A DNA stretch of 33,162 nucleotides, taken from contig NZ_JAKFWS010000115.1 in NCBI RefSeq assembly GCF_021731785.1, forward strand, positions 1 to 33,162, given 5' to 3'. Every line of letters begins with the position of its first letter. The stretch's first letter is position 1. This stretch comes from Methylocystis sp. (GTDB taxonomy: Bacteria > Pseudomonadota > Alphaproteobacteria > Rhizobiales > Beijerinckiaceae). Shown here in pieces: positions 7,461 to 15,519 of this stretch. The position numbers and the translations under genes were made by a program. A model generated the notes under the pieces. That model was not told the origin of the DNA and searched no databases. It worked only from the letters and a program-made list of their open reading frames with translations.

Positions 7461-9895
7461 GACACGGCCTCCAGTTCGGCTTCTGGGGAGAGAAGATCGG
7501 CGGCCCAGACGAGGCCGCGACTGACCAGCCAGGCGCGCGCAAAGCCGTCACGGCCATATTCGGCAAGGAGCCCGGAGATGAGTCTTTGATCTGTCTTCGA
7601 GGACGCCGCGCAGAGCGCCAGCGCCAGCGGACCGAGGCCAAGTTCGAACAGCCGATTGCCGCGCCGCGATTGGCAGTAGTAGTCGCGCTTTGGCGTCGCC
7701 CGCGCGATGATCTCGATCTGCCTGTCGTTCAGGCCGAAGCGGCGATAGATGGCGGCGATCTGCGGCTCGAAGGCGCGTTCATTCGGGAGAAACAGGCGCG
7801 TCAGACAGCTCTCGACGATCGCCGGCGCAATCGGGCTCGTTTCGATATCGGCGAGCGACTGGGTGGCGAAGACGACGGAGGCGTTCTTCTTGCGCAGGGT
7901 CTTGAGCCATGCGCGCAACTGGCCGGCAAAACCCTTGTCGTCGAGGGCGAGCCAGCCTTCATCGACGATGATCAGGCTCGGCGACCCATCGAGTTGGCCT
8001 TCGATGCGATGGAAGAGGTAGGCGAGAACGGCGGGCGCGGCCGATGAGCCGATCAGCCCTTCGGTCTCGAAAGTCTGAACGTCGGTGGCGCCGAGAACTT
8101 CGGCGTCGGCGTCAAGGAGCCGCCCATGCGGTCCGCCAAGGCAGAAAGGTTTTAGTGCGCGCTTGAGGGCGTTGGATTGCAGAAGGACGGAAAGTCCGGT
8201 GAGCGTGCGCTCGGCAACCGGCGCCGACGCCAATGAGCCAAGCGCCGTCCAGAGATGTTCTTTGACTTCGGGCGTGACGCCGACATTTTCGCGGGCGAGT
8301 ATCGCTGCGATCCATTCGGCCGCCCAGGCGCGCTCCGCGACCTCATCGATCCACGCCAGCGGCTGCAGGGCGACGGGATCGATGGCGTCGTCGCTGAGCG
8401 AACCGCCAAGATCATTCCAGTCGCCGCCCATCGCGAGCGTCGCCGCCCGCGCCGATCCCCCAAAATCGAAGATGAAGACCTGAGAATTTTCATATCGGCG
8501 AAACTGCAGCGCCATCAACGCCAGCAGCACGCTCTTGCCGGCCCCGGTCGGACCGACAATCAGCGTATGCCCGACATCGCCGACATGCAGCGAGAAGCGA
8601 AACGGCGTCGATCCTTCCGTTCGCGCGAAGAACAGCGGCGGTGCGTGAAGATGCGCATCCTGCAGCGGACCCGCCCAGACCGCCGAGAGCGGAATCATAT
8701 GGGCGAGGTTCAGCGTCGAGACCGGCGGCTGACGGACATTGGCGTAGACATGTCCGGGAAGCGAGCCAAGCCAAGCTTCGATGGCGTTGACCGACTCCAC
8801 CATGCAAGTGAAGTCGCGGCCCTGTATGACCTTCTCGGCGAGGCGCAGCTTTTCGTCGGCGAGGCGCGGATCCTCGTCCCAGACAGTGAGCGTCACCGTC
8901 ACATAGGCTTCGCCGATAAGATCGGAGCCGAGATCCTGCAACGCGGCGTCAGCGTCGAGGGCCTTGTTATGGGCGTCGGTATCGACCAGCACCGAGGCCT
9001 CATTGGTCATCACCTCCTTGAGGATGGCGAAGATCGATTTGCGCTTGGCGAACCATTGCCGGCGGATGCGGGTGAGGACCTTCGTTGCGTCGGTCTTGTC
9101 GAGGGTAAGCGCCCGCGTCGACCAGCGATAGGGAAAGGCGAGCCGATTGAGTTCGTCGAGCACGCCGGGATAGGTCGCTGAGGGAAAGCCCATGATGGTG
9201 AGGGAGCGCAGATGCGCATTCCCGAGCCGTGGTTCGAGGCCTCCGGTCAGCGGCTCGTCGACCAGAACGGCGTCGAGATGCATCGGCGTCTCGGGAACGC
9301 GCACATTGTGGCGTTTGGTCGAGACGCAGGAATGAAGGTAGGTCAGCGTCTCGGCGTCGGAGAGCCATTCGGCTTCCGGCGCAAAACCTTCGATCAACTG
9401 CAGCAGGCGATCGGTGCGATCGATGAAGCCGGCAAGCATCGCGCGCGGCGTATCGCCAGCGGCGCGCCCTTCATAGAGCCAGCTCTCGGCGCCGGCCGCA
9501 TCGTCTTCCGGCGGGAGATAGACGAGGGTTAGAAAATAGCCGCTCTCGAAATGCGTGCCTTCCTCTTCAAATTGCGCCCTGCGCTCTTCGTCGACCAGCG
9601 CCGAGACGGGATCGGGAAAGCAGCTTGCGGGATAATGCTGCGCGGGATTGCGCTGCGCCTCGACGAAGATCGCCCAGCCTGAGCCGAGGCGTCGCAGCGC
9701 GTTGTTGAGGCGCGCCGTCGCGCCGATGAGTTCCGCTTGCGTCGCGCTATCGAGGTCCGGCCCCCGAAACCGCGCGGTTCGTTGGAACGAGCCATCTTTG
9801 TTCAATACGACGCCGGGCGCCACCAGCGCCGCCCATGGCAGGAAATCGGCGAGACGTTGCGGCTTTTTTCGATATTCGGCGAGGTTCAGCATCAA
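7457..9895 (-). CDS. trbE: Conjugal transfer ATPase TrbE (VirB4-like)
   Basis: TrbE is the VirB4-type ATPase that powers pilus biogenesis and substrate transfer at the inner membrane. The 812-residue length is normal. The N-terminal half is the CagE/TrbE/VirB domain, with RRQWFAKRKSIFAILKE typical. The ATPase domain carries Walker A GPTGAGKS at about residues 448-455 and Walker B LIIVDE at about 641-646, followed by RKKNASVVFATQSLADI, a segment conserved in VirB4 proteins. All key residues are present. It begins 9 bp after the trbD stop and overlaps trbJ by 4 bp. It starts at the first of two adjacent Met codons. Confidence 0.97.
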   Translation of the reverse strand: MMLNLAEYRKKPQRLADFLPWAALVAPGVVLNKDGSFQRTARFRGPDLDSATQAELIGATARLNNALRRLGSGWAIFVEAQRNPAQHYPASCFPDPVSALVDEERRAQFEEEGTHFESGYFLTLVYLPPEDDAAGAESWLYEGRAAGDTPRAMLAGFIDRTDRLLQLIEGFAPEAEWLSDAETLTYLHSCVSTKRHNVRVPETPMHLDAVLVDEPLTGGLEPRLGNAHLRSLTIMGFPSATYPGVLDELNRLAFPYRWSTRALTLDKTDATKVLTRIRRQWFAKRKSIFAILKEVMTNEASVLVDTDAHNKALDADAALQDLGSDLIGEAYVTVTLTVWDEDPRLADEKLRLAEKVIQGRDFTCMVESVNAIEAWLGSLPGHVYANVRQPPVSTLNLAHMIPLSAVWAGPLQDAHLHAPPLFFARTEGSTPFRFSLHVGDVGHTLIVGPTGAGKSVLLALMALQFRRYENSQVFIFDFGGSARAATLAMGGDWNDLGGSLSDDAIDPVALQPLAWIDEVAERAWAAEWIAAILARENVGVTPEVKEHLWTALGSLASAPVAERTLTGLSVLLQSNALKRALKPFCLGGPHGRLLDADAEVLGATDVQTFETEGLIGSSAAPAVLAYLFHRIEGQLDGSPSLIIVDEGWLALDDKGFAGQLRAWLKTLRKKNASVVFATQSLADIETSPIAPAIVESCLTRLFLPNERAFEPQIAAIYRRFGLNDRQIEIIARATPKRDYYCQSRRGNRLFELGLGPLALALCAASSKTDQRLISGLLAEYGRDGFARAWLVSRGLVWAADLLSPEAELEAVS

Positions 9896-9904
9896 CGCCT
9901 CTCC

Positions 9905-10189
9905 TCAAGCGCCAAGATGTGCGGGGTAGCGCAGATGCCGTCGCACGACTTCGACGAAGTCGGGATCGCGCTTGGCCGCCCAGACGGCGGCAAATTGCGC
10001 CACGACCCAGAAAGCGAGCCCGGCAATCCAGAGACGCAGACCAAGGCCGAGCGCCGCCGCGAGCGTGCCGTTGAGAATGGCGATGGCGCGCGGCGCGCCG
10101 CCGAGCAGGATCGGTTCGGTCAAGGCGCGGTGGACGGGAACGCGGAATCCTGCGACCGAGCCGCCATTTTGGATGAACGCATTCTCCAT
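9905..10189 (-). CDS. trbD: Conjugal transfer protein TrbD (VirB3-like)
   Basis: A 94-residue VirB3-type inner-membrane protein. The start has FRVPVHRALTEPILLGGAPR, the conserved TrbD motif that precedes two closely spaced membrane segments at about residues 35-70 (AIAILNGTLAAALGLGL and IAGLAFWVVAQFAAVWA). The C-terminal AKRDPDFVEVVRRHLRYPAH is also standard. VirB3 proteins work with VirB4 ATPases, which fits the position just before trbE. The start shares a base with the trbC stop. Confidence 0.95.
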   Translation of the reverse strand: MENAFIQNGGSVAGFRVPVHRALTEPILLGGAPRAIAILNGTLAAALGLGLRLWIAGLAFWVVAQFAAVWAAKRDPDFVEVVRRHLRYPAHLGA

Positions 10190-10512
10190 CAGATCAGCGC
10201 TCCGCCGCCGAAGGAGAAGAAGGACAGAAAGAAGCTCGACGCGGCGAAGGCGATGGAGAGGCCAAAGACGATCTGCACCAGCCGCCGAAACCCACCCGAC
10301 GTGTCGCCGAAGGCGAGCGTCAGGCCCGTGGTGATGATGATGATCACCGCCACGATCTTGGCGACCGGCCCTTCGATCGACTGGAGGATCTGCTGGAGCG
10401 GCTGCTCCCAGGGCATGTTTGAGCCTGCGGCGAAAGCCGGTGAGGAAAGCACGGCGACGCCAACGATGGGAAAGACAACCCCAAATCGTTTGCGAACAAA
10501 AATCCTATTCAT
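10189..10512 (-). CDS. trbC: Conjugal transfer pilin TrbC (VirB2-like)
   Basis: TrbC is the pilin subunit. The 107-residue precursor has a signal peptide ending in SSPAFA, with cleavage predicted before AGSNMPWEQP, and two hydrophobic helices (about residues 50-65 and 80-97) joined by a short loop with GDTSGGFRR. MPWEQPLQQILQSIEGPVA is the usual start of mature TrbC/VirB2 proteins in alphaproteobacteria. In IncP plasmids TrbC is processed and cyclised by TraF; a TraF homologue lies at 25144-25650, so the same maturation is plausible. It overlaps trbB by 8 bp. Confidence 0.95.
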   Translation of the reverse strand: MNRIFVRKRFGVVFPIVGVAVLSSPAFAAGSNMPWEQPLQQILQSIEGPVAKIVAVIIIITTGLTLAFGDTSGGFRRLVQIVFGLSIAFAASSFFLSFFSFGGGALI

Positions 10513-11491
10513 GATCTTCTCCGAGTTTGAGATGGGTGAGATCGGCGAGCGCGTAGTCGCCGCATTCGTTCAGCCCCTGGACGGCGGCGAGTTCGATGAG
10601 CCGGCGGCCTTCGCCGCGACCCGCCAGCACGGCGATGATCTGGATCGTCTCGGCGATCATCGCGCGCGGAACGGTGACGACGGCTTCCTGGATGAGCTGT
10701 TCGAGGCGGCGCAGCGCGCCGAGCGCAGAACCGGCGTGGATCGTGCCGACGCCGCCCGGATGTCCGGTTCCCCATGCCTTGAGCAAATCGAGCGCCTCGG
10801 GCCCCCGCACTTCGCCGATCGGAATGCGGTCGGGCCGCAGGCGCAGCGATGAGCGCACGAGCTCCGAGAGCGTCGCGACGCCTTCCTTGGTGCGCAGCGC
10901 CACGAGGTTCGGCGCCGCGCATTGCAGTTCGCGCGTATCTTCGATCAGAACGACGCGGTCGTTCGACTTGGCGACCTCCGCAAGCAGCGCGTTGACGAGC
11001 GTCGTCTTGCCGGTCGACGTGCCGCCCGCGACAAGAATATTGCTTCGCTCGACGACGGCGGCGCGCAGGATCGCCGCCTGCTGTAGTCCCATGATCCCGG
11101 CGGCGACATAATCGTCAAGCGTGAAGACGGCGACCGCCGGCTTGCGAATGGCGAAGGCGGGCGCCGCGACGACAGGCGGCAGCAAGCCCTCGAAGCGCTC
11201 GCCTGTTTCCGGCAACTCCGCCGACACCCGCGGCGCGCCGGGATGAACCTCGGCGCCGACATGATGCGCGACCAGGCGCACGATGCGTTCGCCGTCTTCG
11301 GGCGAGAGGCGCGCGCCGGCATCTTCCAATCCGCTCGTCAGGCGATCAAGCCAAAGCCTCCCGTCGGGATTGAGCATGATTTCGACGACGCTGTCATCGT
11401 CGAGCCAATCGGCGATCTGTGATCCCAGCGCCGTGCGCAACATGCGCGCGCCGCGCGAGACTGCTTCCGTATTGGGAGATTGAGCCGCCAC
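10505..11491 (-). CDS. trbB: P-type conjugative transfer ATPase TrbB (VirB11-like)
   Basis: TrbB is the hexameric VirB11-type traffic ATPase. The 328-residue protein has a complete set of motifs: Walker A GGTSTGKT at residues 156-163, the acidic box LIEDTRELQ at about 182-190, Walker B IPIGEVRG at 223-230, and the His box [13 protein letters not shown] at 241-253. It uses a GTG start at 11491; the upstream leader can fold into a strong hairpin that covers the likely ribosome binding site. Normally a ribbon-helix-helix gene and traG would precede it directly; here a 6.7-kb cargo lies between, so trbB may now depend on a promoter in the leader or on read-through from the cargo. Confidence 0.96.
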   Translation of the reverse strand: MAAQSPNTEAVSRGARMLRTALGSQIADWLDDDSVVEIMLNPDGRLWLDRLTSGLEDAGARLSPEDGERIVRLVAHHVGAEVHPGAPRVSAELPETGERFEGLLPPVVAAPAFAIRKPAVAVFTLDDYVAAGIMGLQQAAILRAAVVERSNILVAGGTSTGKTTLVNALLAEVAKSNDRVVLIEDTRELQCAAPNLVALRTKEGVATLSELVRSSLRLRPDRIPIGEVRGPEALDLLKAWGTGHPGGVGTIHAGSALGALRRLEQLIQEAVVTVPRAMIAETIQIIAVLAGRGEGRRLIELAAVQGLNECGDYALADLTHLKLGEDHE

Positions 11492-11497
11492 GTTCGC

Positions 11498-11541
11498 CCC
11501 CGGTTCTCCACGAACCGCGTGCGAGCGGTTCGAAGCCGGGG
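11498..11541 (-). promoter_or_regulatory. Stem-loop in the trbB 5' leader
   Basis: An inner stem of CGAACCGC (11511-11518) and GCGGTTCG (11525-11532) closes a 6-nt loop. An outer stem of CCCCGG (11498-11503) and CCGGGG (11536-11541) extends it across an internal loop. On the minus-strand transcript the outer arm lies 6-12 nt upstream of the trbB GTG and so includes the only G-rich stretch that could serve as a Shine-Dalgarno site. No U-run follows, so it does not look like a terminator. Control of trbB translation is inferred. Confidence 0.5.
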
Positions 11542-11757
11542 TCGATTAAGAAAGGCCCAAGCCAAGCAATTGCAACAGGCTCCTCGGCGGCGTAGTAGTC
11601 TGGCGCGCAAAGACAGGGGAAAAGAAAGGTCAAGGCTCGCAGGCATCGTTTTAGGAAACGAGGTCAAGCCGGCGCATTCAGCCTGAAACAGGTTAGCGGT
11701 CGGATATTTGAGAGCGACGCACCTTGATGTTCCATTTGTGCCCCAATCGGGCCATCT
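11542..11757. other. Non-coding stretch between trbB leader and small ORF
   Basis: No convincing gene is seen. Two copies of GGTCAAG occur near 11629-11636 and 11659-11667. On the minus strand they read as TTGACC and could be -35 elements, but no good -10 lies at the right distance. This may be the left edge of the cargo block. No terminal repeats were recognised by eye. Confidence 0.3.
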
Positions 11758-11952
11758 CTACCGCGAAACGCGATCTCGAATGCTAGCCTTCTCGAGAACC
11801 GACGCCAAATCGCGCAGCCGAGACGGTGCGCGTTCGTTAACCTTCCTTCCATCACGTCCAAACAGCACGTCAAAGCCTGTTGGGTCAACGACCAACCACT
11901 TTCCGTCATATCGCTTGCGTAACGTTCGACCAGTTGCTTCAAACAAGCTCAT
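11758..11952 (-). CDS. Small hypothetical protein
   Basis: A 64-residue reading frame with an ATG start at 11952, downstream of the patatin gene on the same strand. It begins MSLFEATGRTLRKRYDGKWL and continues with VVDPTGFDVLFGRDGRKVNE and a basic C-terminal helix. The composition looks like a real small soluble protein, with two or three beta strands and then a helix. I do not recognise a family, and no strong ribosome binding site is visible. It could be a small last gene of the cargo operon or a remnant at the cargo edge. Confidence 0.35.
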   Translation of the reverse strand: MSLFEATGRTLRKRYDGKWLVVDPTGFDVLFGRDGRKVNERAPSRLRDLASVLEKASIRDRVSR

Positions 11953-12011
11953 CCCACCGGCGACCCTGCGGGCGTCTCACCGCTTGATCATCAGCCGGTC
12001 ATATCGCAAAT

Positions 12012-13229
12012 CTAGATCTGCCGAACGATAAGGCCCTCCGTGTCCGATCGGGTCCACCGTGACCTGGGGAAGGGCAATTTCTCGAAATCGGCAGCCGGAG
12101 AATTCACGGCGAGCCCCTGGGCGCGCAATGAAGCGTCAGCCCCGGCGTAACCTGCCTGAAGCAGGAGTTCGATTTCCGCAGGCGTGAACGGGTTGAGACG
12201 CGTTCGCAGATTTGCTGCCTGCGCCGCGGAATTGGCGGTCATCGGCAGCGCATCTGCCACGCTGTAGGCCGCAATCGGTGTATCGATGCTCCAAAAGGCG
12301 ACCTTGCGCTGCCCGAGGTTGTTCATGCCGAAAAGAATTCGCTTCCGGGAATTTTCGACCTGCTGCTGCACAAGATTCAGTGTCCGGAAAATTTGGCCCG
12401 TCCAGCGCCCGGTTGGCGAACCGATCTCGGGAGTGTTGCAGCCTGCATTGCTCACGAGGATTGTTCGGCAGCGTTTCCACACGCGCTCAAGACCGAGATT
12501 GTCATACACGCCGCCGTCCGTGAGAACCGCTTCTTCCGTAAACGGCGGGCGGTGAAGATCGGCCCCCTGCATCGGGCGGACGGCGTCTCGATCGAATTTC
12601 AAACGCACGGGAGAAAGGAATGGAGGAAACGCGGACGAAGCTGCAACGACTCTTGCCAGTGACAAACGCGGATGATCGATGCGCCCGACGCGGTAATCGG
12701 CGGCATAGGATTTTGCAAAACGCCAGCCGCTTCCCGTTTGCAGATTTGTCGCCATGAACGTGAATCTTGGATGATCGGGAATATCTTGCAGCGTCGCGCC
12801 GGAAAAAAGATATCGGTCATACGCCGCAGCCACACTGTCGGCCGCGGTCCTGCCCGGAAGAATCCCTGACAGGATGGCTCGTACATCAACACCGATCGCG
12901 CTAAAACGGATGAGGGGAGAGGCCACCCGATCGTCGAAATTGAGCGCAATGCCATGATTATCGAAATCCAGTTCCGGCCAAGCGCGGGCCAGCATGCCGG
13001 CCGTTATCGACCCGCCGGACACACTGGCGATTTCCTTCACTCTCGGAAGGAAGCCAAGTTCATTCAAACGGGCCAGCGATCCCACATGATATATCATGGC
13101 CCTGTATCCTCCACCGGAAAGGCAGAGCCCGATAACGTCTTCAACTTTTTCGGCATTGAGAAAATCGCCGCCGGAGAATCCCGCTGCAAACAAGCTTTGC
13201 ATATCTTTGGCGGCAGGCTGCTGTGTCAT
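12012..13229 (-). CDS. Patatin-like phospholipase, probable effector
   Basis: A 405-residue protein with all patatin catalytic elements: oxyanion motif SGGGYRAM at residues 38-45, nucleophile elbow SVSGGS with Ser71, and the DGG motif with Asp238 (LTDGGVYDNLG). The family hydrolyses acyl esters of membrane phospholipids with a Ser-Asp dyad. No signal peptide or membrane segment is seen, so it should be cytoplasmic and act on the inner membrane from inside. It starts 17 bp after the E2-E1-JAB stop, and a ribosome binding site AAAGGA overlaps that stop, so it is the last clear gene of a four-gene operon. In CBASS systems patatins (CapV) are membrane-degrading effectors; by analogy this is the likely killing enzyme here. 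It is longer than a minimal patatin domain, with an extra C-terminal helical region from about residue 300. Confidence 0.88.
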   Translation of the reverse strand: MTQQPAAKDMQSLFAAGFSGGDFLNAEKVEDVIGLCLSGGGYRAMIYHVGSLARLNELGFLPRVKEIASVSGGSITAGMLARAWPELDFDNHGIALNFDDRVASPLIRFSAIGVDVRAILSGILPGRTAADSVAAAYDRYLFSGATLQDIPDHPRFTFMATNLQTGSGWRFAKSYAADYRVGRIDHPRLSLARVVAASSAFPPFLSPVRLKFDRDAVRPMQGADLHRPPFTEEAVLTDGGVYDNLGLERVWKRCRTILVSNAGCNTPEIGSPTGRWTGQIFRTLNLVQQQVENSRKRILFGMNNLGQRKVAFWSIDTPIAAYSVADALPMTANSAAQAANLRTRLNPFTPAEIELLLQAGYAGADASLRAQGLAVNSPAADFEKLPFPRSRWTRSDTEGLIVRQI

Positions 13230-13246
13230 ACGGTCCGATAAATCCT

Positions 13247-15517
13247 TTATTGAGTGGCGTCGGGCGATCGCTCATGGCCGCCAGCAAGGGAGAAACTGAA
13301 GTCGCCGTTGTCCGCGGCAATTGCCATGAGGGCCGGGACACCTTCAGCTTCGAGTTCGCTGCCAAGCCACACCATCTGCGCAATATCCGTCGAGCTCGGC
13401 CAGGCGGAAGACCCTCGCGGATGGGAATGCCACTCGCCGACATAACGGAGCTGATGCAGGGAGCCTTCAACGGCCATTTCGACGGCGTCCTGAAGTCCGA
13501 CTACGCCACGCTCGAACCCTGCCACGCTGGCACGGCTATCCTCGGGTTGGGGCAAGGCGTGCACGACGTGAATGGATTGCCGGCTGACATCGACGATACC
13601 AAGCAGGACGCCGCCGGTTTCGTTTGGCAGGTGCCGCGTGCGCAGACACGAAAGCGCCTGACGAAAACCTTCGTCGTAAGTGACACTCCAAGTACCGAAC
13701 TCGATACGCGTGACCGGGGTGCCGTGCTTTTTCACAAGCTGCACCTCACCTTCGTCGCTCGCCGTCCAAATCTGGATAGCGGCCTGATCCTCGCCCATGC
13801 GTTCGCTGATGCCGCGGGCAGCCAGCGCGCTCAGAAGAGCGGCGCGTGTCGCCGGAATCCGGTTGGTAAGCGCGCGGCACGAACCGCTATAGCGGAGGCC
13901 GGGTCGATCAACCTTCAGATGGTTGGCGAGACGAAGATCGGACAGGAGAAGGCTGTGATACTGGGCTTCAAGATCGCTAAGCGTGATGCTGCGATCGCGG
14001 TCTTCGGCAAGCAGCACGACGGAATCACCCGCTGGGTTGAAGAAGGTGCAAAGTCTGCGTGCGGCCGTATCCGGCATGTCGGCGAGATAGCGCGAGACCG
14101 CGACGGACGCGGAAGCGTCAATAATCAGTTCAGCTTCGGAAAATCTGGCGGCAAGGTCTTGCGCAGTGTTCTCCCCGGGATTCATCACATCACAGAGGAA
14201 TCCGGCAAATGCCTCATCGAGCAATGCTCCGAGCCGGCGTGCGAGCGCGAAGGCTTTCGGCGCGCCTGCGTCAGAAGTCAGGAGTGCGTGCCGCGCGAGA
14301 TTATGCGGCATGAGGAAATCTTGGTCGACGACGGTCCAGGACAATGCGCCTTCTCTTGCAAGGTTGAGGGCGATCTGAGACCCGAGCGCGCCGGCGCCGA
14401 TGAGCACAGTGCGGCTGCGGTTGACCTCTGAACGCCCGGCCACGGTCGAGGCCAGCTCGCGGTTGAAGCTGAACTGCACATCGGCCGGCTCAATGCGGAT
14501 TTTCTCTGCATGCGGATCAGCGGGCACGCCCAGCACCTTCACGTAAGAATCGTTTGCTCCGACGCCGCTGGCGTTCTTGTAAAGGACGCCGAGCGCGGTT
14601 CCGACTTCGCCCGCCGATTCGAACGTCAGGAAGGCGCGCATGTCGTTGGCAGATGCGTCTTGACCAGCTTGCACGGGAAAGGCCACCACAATTGCAAGCA
14701 ACGACGAGAGGCGACGCAAACTGTCGTCGTGAATCCCGGCCCATTCCGCAACACGCGCCTTGATTTCCCCGAGAAGATTGATCCCGCAGCGCCCCAATTC
14801 CTCGGCAAGGCCGGTCAAGGTCGTAGGCGCATGCCGCAAGCGGGACATGCCCTGCGGCGCCGCCCGAAAGGCAAGCACGACGAAACCGCATGGCTGTTCA
14901 CGCCCTTTTTCCGAGGTTGGAGCCGCCGATGCGAAAATAATATTCTGGCTGTCGGATCGGATAAATCCGACGAGTTCAGGTATCTGTCCTGTCTCGGTTA
15001 CAGCCGATGGTGGAATGACCAGCGTCAACGCCGAACGGAAGAAGAGCGGGTCCGGCGGCTGGGCCGGATCGTGAAGATCGCCGCGGGCCGCTTTGGCAAG
15101 CCAAAGCTGTATGCGTCTTACAAGTTCCGCCGGCGTGAAGGTAAGTCTTGCCTCCGCCCACGGCCTGTCGTCGACACAAAGGGCGCACGGTGCGCCTTCC
15201 GGCGTCCAGTTCTGGTGCGGAGTGTCCGGGAAGTCGTCGCGCAGCGCCAATACGCGCGGCTGCCCGCAAGTGGCCGGGAATAGGACCGCCACGGGCTCCG
15301 TTGCTTTGATCGGATGTGCAAGGTCCTGCGGGCGCTCAACGTCAACATCAAAGCGAATGGCGTCGTAATTTCCGTTCCGTCTGAATTCGGCGAGCGCCGC
15401 ACCCGCCATGCGTCCTGCGGCGAGCGCCGACGCAAGCGCTCGCGCTCCCGGGGTTGTCAACTCATCCACATTCTCGATTTTTTCGCCAAAACCGAGCCAC
15501 CACGGATGGACGTTCAT
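13247..15517 (-). CDS. E2-like / ThiF (E1) / JAB triple-fusion protein
   Basis: A 756-residue fusion of three ubiquitin-pathway domains. Residues about 30-160 resemble a prokaryotic E2 domain: His101, then GAPCALC with candidate catalytic Cys111 or Cys114, a Trp at 120 and the helix LVRRIQLWLAKA. Residues 160-360 are a linker I do not recognise. Residues 365-575 are a ThiF/E1 Rossmann domain with nucleotide loop VLIGAGALGSQ (371-381), acidic strand end VDQD (397-400), and NLARH; Cys547 in SGSCRAL may be the E1 catalytic Cys. Residues 610-745 are a JAB/JAMM metalloprotease with Glu633 and HSHP (His697, His699) followed by SSTD (Asp711), all zinc-site residues present. The family chemistry is adenylation of a protein C-terminus, thioester transfer and conjugation, plus cleavage of the conjugate. 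It starts 2 bp before the MBL stop region, so the two are coupled. The assignment of E2 is the least certain part. Confidence 0.85.
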   Translation of the reverse strand: MNVHPWWLGFGEKIENVDELTTPGARALASALAAGRMAGAALAEFRRNGNYDAIRFDVDVERPQDLAHPIKATEPVAVLFPATCGQPRVLALRDDFPDTPHQNWTPEGAPCALCVDDRPWAEARLTFTPAELVRRIQLWLAKAARGDLHDPAQPPDPLFFRSALTLVIPPSAVTETGQIPELVGFIRSDSQNIIFASAAPTSEKGREQPCGFVVLAFRAAPQGMSRLRHAPTTLTGLAEELGRCGINLLGEIKARVAEWAGIHDDSLRRLSSLLAIVVAFPVQAGQDASANDMRAFLTFESAGEVGTALGVLYKNASGVGANDSYVKVLGVPADPHAEKIRIEPADVQFSFNRELASTVAGRSEVNRSRTVLIGAGALGSQIALNLAREGALSWTVVDQDFLMPHNLARHALLTSDAGAPKAFALARRLGALLDEAFAGFLCDVMNPGENTAQDLAARFSEAELIIDASASVAVSRYLADMPDTAARRLCTFFNPAGDSVVLLAEDRDRSITLSDLEAQYHSLLLSDLRLANHLKVDRPGLRYSGSCRALTNRIPATRAALLSALAARGISERMGEDQAAIQIWTASDEGEVQLVKKHGTPVTRIEFGTWSVTYDEGFRQALSCLRTRHLPNETGGVLLGIVDVSRQSIHVVHALPQPEDSRASVAGFERGVVGLQDAVEMAVEGSLHQLRYVGEWHSHPRGSSAWPSSTDIAQMVWLGSELEAEGVPALMAIAADNGDFSFSLAGGHERSPDATQ

Positions 15518-15519
15518 TT

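Noticed and set aside
11511-11532. Hairpin upstream of trbB as a rho-independent terminator for the cargo
   Set aside because: No T-run follows the stem on either strand, and it overlaps the trbB ribosome site.
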